In this document: in pieces, positions 16,528-22,204 of the stretch
Position numbering within the stretch: position 1 is the first letter of the stretch
How the letters are laid out: the number at the start of each line of letters is the position of its first letter
Virus record (IMG/VR): IMGVR_UViG_3300049203_000074
Location: 1 to 27,643 of that record
Direction: 5' to 3' (one strand)
Length of the DNA: 27,643 bases
Origin: a virus
Notes under the pieces: generated by a model
What the model saw: the letters and a program-made list of their open reading frames with translations, nothing else
The model's database searches: none
What the model was told of the DNA's origin: nothing
Made by a program: the position numbers and the translations under genes

Positions 16528-16926
16528 TTACGCCGCGTCAAGAGGGTGACCAAGAAGCACTTCAAACCTGTATCCCCAGTCGAACTCGCTTGGCCAGCGT
16601 TTCAGCAACTGGGTAGCAGAAACGCGCACCATTACACCGTTGTAACTCTCTACCGCATTTTCGAATGGCAGCGCTTTGAAGGTCGCGAACACCGGAGGGG
16701 TTGAGGCAAACCGCCATGCCATTTGCGTCGCAACAGGGAGGCACACACATCTCGAAAACTCTTTGAAGTTATGGGAGTCGAGTTGGTCCTCCGACAATCT
16801 CACATCACGTCCATACGTGAAAGCCTCGGCGAGGTCGCCGCGCCCCACCACATCAGGGCGAAGCCAGTGGATCAGAGTTAGCACCTCTTTGGCGGCGATC
16901 GACGGCGTGATGGTTGCCCTTATCAT
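16528..16926 (-). CDS. Protein of unknown function before the terminator
   Basis: A 132-aa protein starting MIRATITPSIAAKEVLTLIH, with a mixed alpha/beta pattern and an internal Cys pair (SRCVCLPVATQMAWRF). The ATG overlaps the stop of the preceding gene (ATGA); a GGAGG lies unusually close, one base before the ATG, so coupling may matter more than that site. The last gene before a strong terminator at the early-late border is where lambdoid phages keep an antiterminator, so a late regulatory role is possible. No motif supports it directly. Confidence 0.65.
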   Translation of the reverse strand: MIRATITPSIAAKEVLTLIHWLRPDVVGRGDLAEAFTYGRDVRLSEDQLDSHNFKEFSRCVCLPVATQMAWRFASTPPVFATFKALPFENAVESYNGVMVRVSATQLLKRWPSEFDWGYRFEVLLGHPLDAA

Positions 16927-17486
16927 GCCTCCACCCTGTTCTGTAGCCGCAGCGCCTTGCTGAGCTTGTCCACCGTCCTGCGAAACTCCACCATGCCCTT
17001 ACTGATCTGCGCCGAGTTGGCCTTGCGCACGTTGCAGAAGTGCCGAGCATACGAGGTTGGGCCCCACTCCCCGATGATGACGAAGTGGAGCTGCTTCATT
17101 TCCACCCTGGTCATGGCGTTGACGATGCGATCCCATTGCCTGCGCGCATCCGCGCCGCGCTCGAATGCTGCGTCAGGGTTCACGCCGCCGCCGTCCACAG
17201 GCTCAACGCTCGGGTCCACTGCCTTGGCGCCGCCTATCTGGCTGGCCTCATAGGTGCTGCGGAAGATACGGCACGCCTCGAGCCGCGCTTCCCTGCCCTC
17301 CGCCTTGGGTGGGCCGAAGAACCGATGGGCGCCACCCACCAGCGTTGTCATGTTCACCTGGGCCTTGACGACGCCGGCATATGGCGAGGCCGTCTGCAGC
17401 TCGTGGACGAACTGCGCGTAGGTGGTCAGCGGGTTGTCCACCCGCCTCTCTTCGATAATCGCTTCCATTGCCGCCTGTCGCCCCAT
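16923..17486 (-). CDS. Protein of unknown function, possible late regulator
   Basis: A 187-aa protein. ATG 17486 is chosen because GGAAGGCGGCGGGGA precedes it and the longer frame would overlap the previous gene by 40 bases. It reads MGRQAAMEAIIEERRVDNPL; the middle has a Gly/Pro-rich loop (KAVDPSVEPVDGGGVNPDAA), and residues ~115-187 look folded and basic: RQWDRIVNAMTRVEMKQLHF, IIGEWGPTSYARHFCNVRKA, then a helical end (GMVEFRRTVDKLSKALRLQN). The basic helical C-terminus could bind nucleic acid. It sits just before the early-late boundary, so a control role is plausible, but the family is not recognised. Confidence 0.68.
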   Translation of the reverse strand: MGRQAAMEAIIEERRVDNPLTTYAQFVHELQTASPYAGVVKAQVNMTTLVGGAHRFFGPPKAEGREARLEACRIFRSTYEASQIGGAKAVDPSVEPVDGGGVNPDAAFERGADARRQWDRIVNAMTRVEMKQLHFVIIGEWGPTSYARHFCNVRKANSAQISKGMVEFRRTVDKLSKALRLQNRVEA

Positions 17487-17506
17487 ATTCCCCGCCGCCT
17501 TCCTCG

Positions 17507-17710
17507 TTAGTTGCCCGCCGAATTGCGTTTGCGCCAGAACTCCCACGGATGCTTTGGCCTCGACTTCATCGTCTTGTCGGTCACCAGCCCAATTGCGCAG
17601 TGCCGCAGCGCCTTGTTCGCCTCCTGCGACAACATCATTCCCCAGCCGACGCTCATGTGGACACGCTCATACGCCCAAGCCTCTAGCCTTGCTGTGTCCG
17701 CCTCGCTCAT
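17507..17710 (-). CDS. Small helical protein, unknown function
   Basis: Sixty-seven residues, MSEADTARLEAWAYERVHMS onward, with a Trp/Met-rich amphipathic helix and a basic end (KSRPKHPWEFWRKRNS). The ATG at 17710 overlaps the previous stop by four bases, and GAGGGAAGA serves as ribosome-binding site within the coding end of that gene. The stop falls 21 bases before the next start. It is clearly expressed as part of the operon, but no function can be assigned. Confidence 0.68.
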   Translation of the reverse strand: MSEADTARLEAWAYERVHMSVGWGMMLSQEANKALRHCAIGLVTDKTMKSRPKHPWEFWRKRNSAGN

Positions 17711-17976
17711 TCTTCCCTCATATGGTTAGGGCCGGACGCGGTTAGGGTCTCCTCTGGTAGGGGGTGCCATCCGACGATTTCCGCATCCGCGTCCAGCACG
17801 AACGTGTCGTCCACAAAGCTCTGGCTCATGTTCAATGACCAGCCGCTCCATTCGGGACCATCTTCAGCGCCATCCCAATACTCTGCGTAACACTCCCGTC
17901 CACTGCTCAGCCGCACAATGATGCCAGAGCCATCCTTCGGTGCCGTCGAAATGTCCTGCCACACTGTCTCGCTCAT
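17707..17976 (-). CDS. DUF551-like small protein
   Basis: An 89-aa protein from ATG 17976. The N-terminal WQDISTAPKDGSGIIVRLSS segment matches the W-x-x-I-x-T-A-P-K-D-G pattern of the DUF551-like family, common in phages and of unknown function. A second Trp-rich part (EYWDGAEDGPEWSGWSL) and a final EIVGWHPLPEE complete the usual short domain. Its first four codons (MSET) and its AAGAGGA ribosome-binding site lie inside the 42-base direct repeat described separately. A start 12 codons further upstream is less likely because it would skip this site. Confidence 0.75.
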   Translation of the reverse strand: MSETVWQDISTAPKDGSGIIVRLSSGRECYAEYWDGAEDGPEWSGWSLNMSQSFVDDTFVLDADAEIVGWHPLPEETLTASGPNHMREE

Positions 17977-18005
17977 CTCGTATTCCTCTTGGTTAGGGGG
18001 GGCTG
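17964..18005. repeat. 42-base direct repeat, left copy
   Basis: Identical over 42 bases to 18229-18270 with a 265-base period. Read on the minus strand it carries the whole intergenic spacer, a CCAAGAGGAATACGAG ribosome-binding region, an ATG and the first codons (Met-Ser-Glu-Thr) of the DUF551-like gene. This copy is functional as that gene's translation start. Confidence 0.9.
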
Positions 18006-18008
18006 CGC

Positions 18009-18215
18009 TCATCGACCCGCGTAGAATGAACCAACGTAAGCCAGCAGCTCCTTCTTCGTCTTGAAGATGAGAACGCCGTTAGTTGCGGGGCGAACGCGGG
18101 CGCCAGAGGCCACCCAAGCGTTATCCGTGGCGGCAAGGTTCTCGTCGCGCCACTCGACGGCAAAGCCGTTGTCGCACTGCACAACTTCCAATTTCCGTTG
18201 GTAAAAGCCCATCAT
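18009..18215 (-). CDS. 68-aa protein bracketed by the direct repeats
   Basis: Reads MMGFYQRKLEVVQCDNGFAV, EWRDENLAATDNAWVASGAR, then a short beta/helix end (NGVLIFKTKKELLAYVGSFY). This looks like a compact alpha/beta fold of a small accessory protein, but no family is recognised. Its ATG overlaps by four bases the stop of a 9-codon mini-cistron that begins in the right copy of the 42-base repeat, so it is probably translated by reinitiation. The gene and one repeat together make a 265-base unit that looks inserted or duplicated in, like a moron. Confidence 0.7.
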   Translation of the reverse strand: MMGFYQRKLEVVQCDNGFAVEWRDENLAATDNAWVASGARVRPATNGVLIFKTKKELLAYVGSFYAGR

Positions 18216-18241
18216 GCTTGTGTCCTTTCTGTCTCGCTCAT
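18212..18241 (-). CDS. Nine-residue mini-cistron (MSETERTQA)
   Basis: The right copy of the direct repeat supplies a ribosome-binding site and ATG at 18241. The frame reads MSETERTQA and stops at a TGA that overlaps the ATG of the 68-aa gene (ATGA). It shares Met-Ser-Glu-Thr with the DUF551-like protein because of the repeat. It most likely acts as a loading ramp for the next gene rather than as a working peptide; it may also be the remnant of a duplicated gene start. Confidence 0.5.
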   Translation of the reverse strand: MSETERTQA

Positions 18242-18270
18242 CTCGTATTCCTCTTGGTTAGGGGGGGCTG
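18229..18270. repeat. 42-base direct repeat, right copy
   Basis: Exact copy of 17964-18005. Here the start codon leads into a nine-codon frame instead of a full gene. It fills the whole spacer between the 63-aa gene and the 68-aa gene. Recombination between the two copies would delete the 68-aa gene cleanly and leave a functional junction. Confidence 0.9.
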
Positions 18271-18275
18271 GAGTC

Positions 18276-18467
18276 TTACTGCCAGAGCGCTTTCAGGTGC
18301 TCGTGAATACGCCGTAGGTCATCATCGTCAGCGGGTCGCGAAAGGCTTAGGATGAGTGACTTTTCGTTCTCTGCGTCGCGGCTCACGCCGATCACACGCA
18401 AGTGTTCGCGCTTCCAATAGTCGGGCGCGAGGTCGAGGTTGATCGTGGCCTTCCGGATGTAGCTCAT
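18276..18467 (-). CDS. 63-aa protein, unknown function
   Basis: Starts at ATG 18467 (MSYIRKATINLDLAPDYWKR), and the rest is LRVIGVSRDAENEKSLILSL followed by an acidic/helical end (RPADDDDLRRIHEHLKALWQ). The beta-then-helix layout suggests a small single domain. The ATG overlaps the stop of a 19-codon mini-cistron by four bases (ATGA), and GAAGAG lies nearby as a ribosome-binding site. A longer in-frame extension upstream is Arg/Ser-rich shadow of the replication gene and is excluded. Confidence 0.68.
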   Translation of the reverse strand: MSYIRKATINLDLAPDYWKREHLRVIGVSRDAENEKSLILSLSRPADDDDLRRIHEHLKALWQ

Positions 18468-18523
18468 TCGCTCTTCACCATCTTTGCGGGAGTCCCTGCC
18501 CTTGCCTGGTTGAGGTTGGTCAT
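18464..18523 (-). CDS. Nineteen-residue mini-cistron after the replication gene
   Basis: ATG 18523 overlaps the replication gene stop (ATGA), the frame runs MTNLNQARAGTPAKMVKSE, and its TGA overlaps the ATG of the 63-aa gene. With four-base overlaps at both ends it forms a perfect relay for coupled translation. It may be only a coupling device, or a real micropeptide; nothing in its sequence decides this. Confidence 0.5.
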   Translation of the reverse strand: MTNLNQARAGTPAKMVKSE

Positions 18524-19386
18524 GCTGCCGCCATTGCCTTTTCAAGTTCAGCCTTCGGCACGGTGATGCTGCCGCCGTCGCCAACGAACGGCGCACGACC
18601 GCGTAGTTTCTTGATCGCGTCGAACTCAGCCGTGCCGACGGCGATGACGGCGAGGTCCGGTGACGGCTTGTCCGCCTCTGCCAGCTTCGCCGCACTGCGC
18701 CACTCTCCGTTCGCAAGGAAGTTGTGCAGCTCCGTTACCCACTTCGCGCCCTCCTCGATCGAGCGGTTGCGCTTGAGGCTATCGGCGGCAAGGGCTTTGG
18801 AGGCGTAGATGGCACCGGCAAGCACAGTGGCGCGCTCGGACTCGGGGATGCGCTCGAACGCCTTCCTTGCGGTCTCGGCCTTCGGCCCCGGATCGCGGGG
18901 ATAGGCTTCCAGCACGTCTTCAAACAAAACGCGCGCGCCCTCGGGTTCTGGAACAGGTGGCGGTGGTGTATCTTCATCCTCCACCCTCCCTCCTCCATCC
19001 TCCATCTGCGGAGACTTTTCCCCATCGGTTCCGAATTGGTTCCGAACTAGACCGGCGTATTGCTCCAATTCTGGCGGCATCAGTCCCGAACTGTTCGGCT
19101 TCTTCGGGCGCTGATAGAGGCGGAAGTTCCGAATTACCCCGATGGTCTTCTCGCCTTCAAAGCGCACCACGCAGTCCGCTTTCACCAGCTCATCGAGCAG
19201 CGCTACAACGTCAACGCTATCGACGGGGAAGATGCGGGCCTTGAGTGTGAGCGGCTTCCACTCGAACACTCCGTCATCCCAAGCCTCGTTCCAGATGCCG
19301 ATGAAGAGCAGGCGCGCGTACGCCGACAGCGACATGAAGGCGTCGTCGGTCCAGATGCCGGGGTGGATGGATCTGATGCGGCTCAA
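18520..19386 (-). CDS. Replication-initiator-like protein with winged-helix N-terminus
   Basis: A 288-aa protein. Residues 1-105 (SRIRSIHPGIWTDDAFMSLS, ARLLFIGIWNEAWDDGVFEW, VVALLDELVKADCVVRFEGE) match the winged-helix start of phage replication initiators and helicase-loader-like proteins common in Hyphomicrobiales phages. A Pro/Glu linker (~130-150) leads to a helical C-terminal domain (~155-250) with a WVTELHNFLANGEWR segment, as in the DNA-binding C-terminal regions of such proteins. It probably opens the phage origin and recruits host helicase. The start is TTG 19386, overlapping the previous stop as TTGA, with an excellent CAGGAGGC ribosome-binding site. Its own origin was not located. 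Confidence 0.75.
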   Translation of the reverse strand: MSRIRSIHPGIWTDDAFMSLSAYARLLFIGIWNEAWDDGVFEWKPLTLKARIFPVDSVDVVALLDELVKADCVVRFEGEKTIGVIRNFRLYQRPKKPNSSGLMPPELEQYAGLVRNQFGTDGEKSPQMEDGGGRVEDEDTPPPPVPEPEGARVLFEDVLEAYPRDPGPKAETARKAFERIPESERATVLAGAIYASKALAADSLKRNRSIEEGAKWVTELHNFLANGEWRSAAKLAEADKPSPDLAVIAVGTAEFDAIKKLRGRAPFVGDGGSITVPKAELEKAMAAA

Positions 19387-19766
19387 TGGCGTGCCTCCTG
19401 AAGTAGCGACGCACCATTGTCCACGGGGGCTGTTAAGACTGCTTTAACCATTTTCTGCTGTCGCCAGAGTAGCCGCCGCTCCCCGTTCCCCCTGCCGTTC
19501 GCGGTTTCAACCCAGAGGTCGCTGTCTTTGAGTTTGCTGCGCAGGCCCTTCATGATCCCGGCCACGGCCATCGTCGCGTTGTCTGGTCCTCCGTCCGGGT
19601 CATCGCCGTAAATGGCTTCGATAAGCGCTGGCGATCGCACCCAGCGACCAAACGACTTCACGAGGCGGTCGAACAGTCTGCGTTCATACGAGGATAGCCG
19701 GAGCCCTTCCCCATAGGCGCCAGGATCGCGCTCTGGCATATCGCCGCCGCAGCAAGGACACTTCAT
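19383..19766 (-). CDS. Zinc-knuckle plus OmpR-type winged-helix protein
   Basis: A 127-aa protein. It opens MKCPCCGGDMPERD, a zinc-ribbon half with CPCC. Residues ~22-100 follow the OmpR/PhoB effector pattern: LRLSSYERRLFDRLVKSFGR (strand and first helix), WVRSPALIEAIYGDDPDGG, NATMAVAGIMKGLRSKLKD (recognition-helix region) and a final wing strand (DLWVETANGRGNGERRLLW). There is no receiver domain, so it would act without phosphorylation. The ATG overlaps the stop of the GcrA-like gene (ATGA). It is a good candidate for a middle or late transcription regulator. The fold call is by pattern only. Confidence 0.72.
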   Translation of the reverse strand: MKCPCCGGDMPERDPGAYGEGLRLSSYERRLFDRLVKSFGRWVRSPALIEAIYGDDPDGGPDNATMAVAGIMKGLRSKLKDSDLWVETANGRGNGERRLLWRQQKMVKAVLTAPVDNGASLLQEARH

Positions 19767-20257
19767 GCCGCTTCCTTCCATTTGTGGGCTTCGCGCTCGC
19801 TGGGCGTGCCTACGCCGACGGAAAGCGCGTGGTGATATTCGCAGTACGGGCCATGAGCCGCCGCGCCGCAGAACAGATGCGGGCGGTCCTCGCTGACTGG
19901 CCACTTGCACATGCCGGGCTCAAGGTCGATCAGCGGGACCGGCGACGAACCAGGCAATGGCGCCCAAGCGTCACCGCGCATGAACCGCGTGTCGCCGGGC
20001 AGAGAGATGGGCAGCAACGGTCGCGGCCTGCGCTTGATGGTCTCTGGCGCGCGTTCCTTACGGGGCCTGAAGCGCGGCTGGACCTTGTTGTCGCGCATCT
20101 GCAAACCGAGCCGCCGCACGCGGCCAATGACAGCGTTGCGCGTGATGCCCATGATGAACGCGATGTCGCCGGATGATAGGCCCTCTTCATCCCACATGCG
20201 GCGCAGCTCGGCGGTGTTCGTCTCGTTCCACCGCGTGAATTGGCCCTTGAGCATCAT
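19763..20257 (-). CDS. GcrA-family transcription regulator
   Basis: A 164-aa protein. The N-terminal domain (WNETNTAELRRMWDEEGLSS, then IAFIMGITRNAVIGRVRRLG) is the GcrA HTH, including the hallmark N-A-V-I-G-R-V-x-R-L-x-L. The C-terminal part (GMCKWPVSEDRPHLFCGAAA, YCEYHH) is the sigma70-contacting C-W-P ... F-C-G ... Y-C-x-x-H segment. Cellular GcrA binds promoters carrying GANTC methylated by CcrM and recruits RNA polymerase, setting cell-cycle genes. Phage copies could redirect this to phage promoters or disturb the host cycle. ATG 20257 follows GAAGGCGG and overlaps the previous stop (ATGA). Confidence 0.88.
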   Translation of the reverse strand: MMLKGQFTRWNETNTAELRRMWDEEGLSSGDIAFIMGITRNAVIGRVRRLGLQMRDNKVQPRFRPRKERAPETIKRRPRPLLPISLPGDTRFMRGDAWAPLPGSSPVPLIDLEPGMCKWPVSEDRPHLFCGAAAHGPYCEYHHALSVGVGTPSEREAHKWKEAA

Positions 20258-20448
20258 GCCGCCTTCTCCCAAATGAACATGGACACGGGAGGCATATGCG
20301 CGATGTTGGCCTTGATGCGCTCGACGCGGCATTTGCGCCCAAACTCGCGTAACGCGATCTGCTCCGGCGTCCGCGCGTCCTTTGGGACGATCAGCGGGAC
20401 GTGATGATACCAGGGCTGGAATGTCGGCTCAGCGTCGGTCGTTTTCAT
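20254..20448 (-). CDS. 64-aa protein, unknown function
   Basis: From ATG 20448 (MKTTDAEPTFQPWYHHVPLI), with GAAGGGG as ribosome-binding site. The middle is VPKDARTPEQIALREFGRKC, a basic helix follows (RVERIKANIAH), and the end is MPPVSMFIWEKAA. It overlaps its neighbours by four bases on both sides, so it is part of the nuclease-to-GcrA stretch. No family is recognised; the basic helix could contact nucleic acid. Confidence 0.65.
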   Translation of the reverse strand: MKTTDAEPTFQPWYHHVPLIVPKDARTPEQIALREFGRKCRVERIKANIAHMPPVSMFIWEKAA

Positions 20449-20756
20449 TGGCGCCCCTTCAAAACATCGATGAAGTCGGATACTCTCAGGACAACGAGAG
20501 CGGCGTTCCGGTCGGAGCGAATGAACAGCCCCCGGTGAGCGCCAAGCCACTCGTAAATTTGCTTGAAGCCGTCGGCGCGAACCTTGCTCTCGAAGCGCCA
20601 GTCCTGCCCCATGACGGGAACGGTGAGGTCGCCGGCAAACGAACCGCCAGCGGCGCCCGACAGCGGGATGCGCTCGGCGGCAATGCCAGCGTCCTGAAAC
20701 TGGTTCACCAACCCGCGTTCCTCACGAGCGCCCTTGTCTCGAGACTTCTTACCCAC
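20445..20756 (-). CDS. Hjc-like PD-(D/E)XK nuclease (Holliday junction resolvase type)
   Basis: A 103-aa protein with the Hjc order of motifs: KGAREERGLVNQFQDAG (first acidic residue and helix), AERIPLSGAAGGSFAGDLTV (catalytic Asp of GDL), and WRFESKVRADGFKQIYEWL (E-S-K active-site motif). Such enzymes resolve four-way junctions made during phage replication and recombination. The start is taken as GTG 20756 because GGGGAG lies seven bases upstream; GTG 20771 would add five residues. It follows the methyltransferase gene after a 42-base gap and leads into the regulator genes. Confidence 0.8.
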   Translation of the reverse strand: MGKKSRDKGAREERGLVNQFQDAGIAAERIPLSGAAGGSFAGDLTVPVMGQDWRFESKVRADGFKQIYEWLGAHRGLFIRSDRNAALVVLRVSDFIDVLKGRQ

Positions 20757-20798
20757 GGGGCTCTCCCCCACTGTCTTGGTTGTGTATGGACATGGGGG

Positions 20799-21629
20799 TT
20801 ATGCCGCCTCCAGGCTTTGGAGGATGGCGTTGCCGATCAGTTCGGGGATTTGCGGGACGACCGCGTTGCCTAGTCGTCCAATTCGGTGTGCCCTGTGGGG
20901 AACCCCATTAGCCACTCGACCCACGGCGGGTTCAGAGCCCCATTGTTCCGCTCCAACCGTTGCATGAACTCGCTCAAGTTGACGCCGCGTGACGAGGACG
21001 CCGCCCGCTTGTCCACCGTCTCCAGCCTCATTGACGATCTGTAGTCGCGCGCTGTCGGAGTTGGGAACATCGCTACTCTCGTTGCCAGTCCATCCCCGCT
21101 GGTCGCCGAAGCCCCCTTGCGGTTGTAGTTTCCGTTCACCGTGGGAGTGGGCCACAATCCAGATGCGGTCTCGTCTGTGAGGGGCACCAACGGCGGAAGC
21201 TGGAATGCAATGCCACTCCGCATCAAACCCGAGCGAGGCCAAGTCTCCGAGAACTCTGCCCAACCCTCTAGCAAGGAGCGCTGCGACGTTCTCCACGAGG
21301 ACGAAGCGGGGTCGAAGCTCGCCAACAAGACGGGCGTATTCTGACCACAGACCGGACCTGGCTCCGTCCAAACCCGCTCCCAGCCCTGCGAGGCTGATGT
21401 CCTGACAGGGAAATCCTCCGCAGATAACATCAACTGGTCCGACACTTTCGCCTCGCAATGTGGTAACGTCTTCGAAGCACGGGACATCGGGCCAATGCTT
21501 CGCCAGAACCCGCCGGCAGAACGGATCGATCTCGCAGAACGCCACTGTCTCAAACCCGCCCGTGCGCTCGAGCCCCAAGCTGAAGCCGCCAATGCCCGAG
21601 AAAAGGTCAAGGACTTTGAGCTTGCTCAT
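20799..21629 (-). CDS. DNA cytosine-5 methyltransferase (Dcm type)
   Basis: A 276-aa protein with every core motif in order: I, DLFSGIGGFSLGLE (residues 8-21); IV, GGFPCQDIS with catalytic Cys75; VI, ENV at 112-114; VIII, HRRDRIWIVA; a short target-recognition region (about 180-235); and X, GRLGNAVVPQIPELIG. It transfers methyl groups from S-adenosylmethionine to carbon 5 of cytosine, most likely to protect phage DNA from restriction. No partner restriction enzyme is visible, so it is an orphan enzyme; the recognition site cannot be read from sequence. AAGGAGGGTGAGGGG precedes ATG 21629. A second long open frame lies inside it. Confidence 0.93.
   Translation of the reverse strand: MSKLKVLDLFSGIGGFSLGLERTGGFETVAFCEIDPFCRRVLAKHWPDVPCFEDVTTLRGESVGPVDVICGGFPCQDISLAGLGAGLDGARSGLWSEYARLVGELRPRFVLVENVAALLARGLGRVLGDLASLGFDAEWHCIPASAVGAPHRRDRIWIVAHSHGERKLQPQGGFGDQRGWTGNESSDVPNSDSARLQIVNEAGDGGQAGGVLVTRRQLERVHATVGAEQWGSEPAVGRVANGVPHRAHRIGRLGNAVVPQIPELIGNAILQSLEAA
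20870..21430 (-). CDS. Overlapping +1-frame reading frame inside the methyltransferase gene
   Basis: In the frame one base downstream of the methyltransferase frame, DNA is stop-free from 21610 to 20870. From an internal ATG at 21430 it would give 186 residues. The translation contains SSWRTSQRSLLEGWAEFSET, WPRSGLMRSGIAFQLPPLVP, GLWPTPTVNGN, FPTPTARDY and GALNPPWVEWLMGFPTGHTE. I recognise this style, especially the WPRSG and NPxWVEWLMGFP segments, from C-terminal parts of proteins annotated in phages as methyltransferase-related. It could be a true overlapping gene, a frameshift extension, or a by-product of conserved methyltransferase codons. The ribosome-binding site is weak (CGGAC). Confidence 0.42.
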   Translation of the reverse strand: MLSAEDFPVRTSASQGWERVWTEPGPVCGQNTPVLLASFDPASSSWRTSQRSLLEGWAEFSETWPRSGLMRSGIAFQLPPLVPLTDETASGLWPTPTVNGNYNRKGASATSGDGLATRVAMFPTPTARDYRSSMRLETVDKRAASSSRGVNLSEFMQRLERNNGALNPPWVEWLMGFPTGHTELDD

Positions 21630-21826
21630 CCCCTCACCCTCCTTGCCTGAGTGAAGTATTCCTCTGTCTCTGCCTTGCGCTGCTCGAATGGGATGGTCGC
21701 GTTGTACACAGCCAGTTGCAGCATCACGTCCGTGCGGCGGCGCTGTGCGGCCATGCTCTCCTGGCGAGTGGCGACGACATAACGGGTTGCGGGTTCGGGC
21801 TTTTGCCAGGGCCAATGGAAGTTCAT
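21626..21826 (-). CDS. 66-aa protein, unknown function
   Basis: MNFHWPWQKPEPATRYVVAT at the start, then a basic/polar helical stretch (RQESMAAQRRRTDVMLQLAV) and YNATIPFEQRKAETEEYFTQ to the end. It overlaps the methyltransferase ATG by four bases and starts on an ATGA overlap with the gene before. No domain is recognised; the short Trp/Pro-rich beginning and Gln/Arg-rich helix suggest a small interaction protein. Expression as part of the operon is well supported by the junctions. Confidence 0.65.
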   Translation of the reverse strand: MNFHWPWQKPEPATRYVVATRQESMAAQRRRTDVMLQLAVYNATIPFEQRKAETEEYFTQARRVRG

Positions 21827-22170
21827 GGCGCACCCGGCGGCAGCGGCGCGGCACGGAACAAAGTTGGGTACACTCGGATGGCGCTTACTTGCCAGAAGCC
21901 GTCGCCGTCACGGGTTTGGAACCAGCTTCCGAGCCACTGCGCGCATGGCCCTTCTGGCTGGAGACTGCCCCACAGTAGCAGCGTCTTCCCGTGCTCCTTG
22001 TCAGCCTCGCTGATCGGCTTCCATGCTTCGCTGTTGCGTCGCTCGGCAAGTTCGTTGAGTGCCGTCCGGATGTCGGCGAGGTCGTCGCCTTGCAACACCG
22101 CCATGCCAACATTCGGCGCGGTGAGCGCTGCCAGCATCGTTGCCAGCCGTTCTCCAGAAATGTGCCCCAT
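21823..22170 (-). CDS. DUF551-like protein with N-terminal helical extension
   Basis: A 115-aa protein. The first ~50 residues are helical (GERLATMLAALTAPNVGMAV, DIRTALNELAERRN); from residue ~50 comes WKPISEADKEHGKTLLLWGS, the same W-x-x-I-x-x-A-x-x-x-G pattern as the protein at 17707-17976, followed by WLGSWFQTRDGDGFWQ and ending with Pro-rich residues. The family is common in phages and of unknown function. The stop overlaps the next ATG (ATGA). Confidence 0.68.
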   Translation of the reverse strand: MGHISGERLATMLAALTAPNVGMAVLQGDDLADIRTALNELAERRNSEAWKPISEADKEHGKTLLLWGSLQPEGPCAQWLGSWFQTRDGDGFWQVSAIRVYPTLFRAAPLPPGAP

Positions 22171-22204
22171 TTACCTCTTCCCCCGAAATGTCCTGCTTTG
22201 ATGG

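Noticed and set aside
16066-16704. 212-codon plus-strand frame across the early-late boundary
   Set aside because: It crosses the terminator hairpin, overlaps two minus-strand genes and has no credible start signal or protein-like features.
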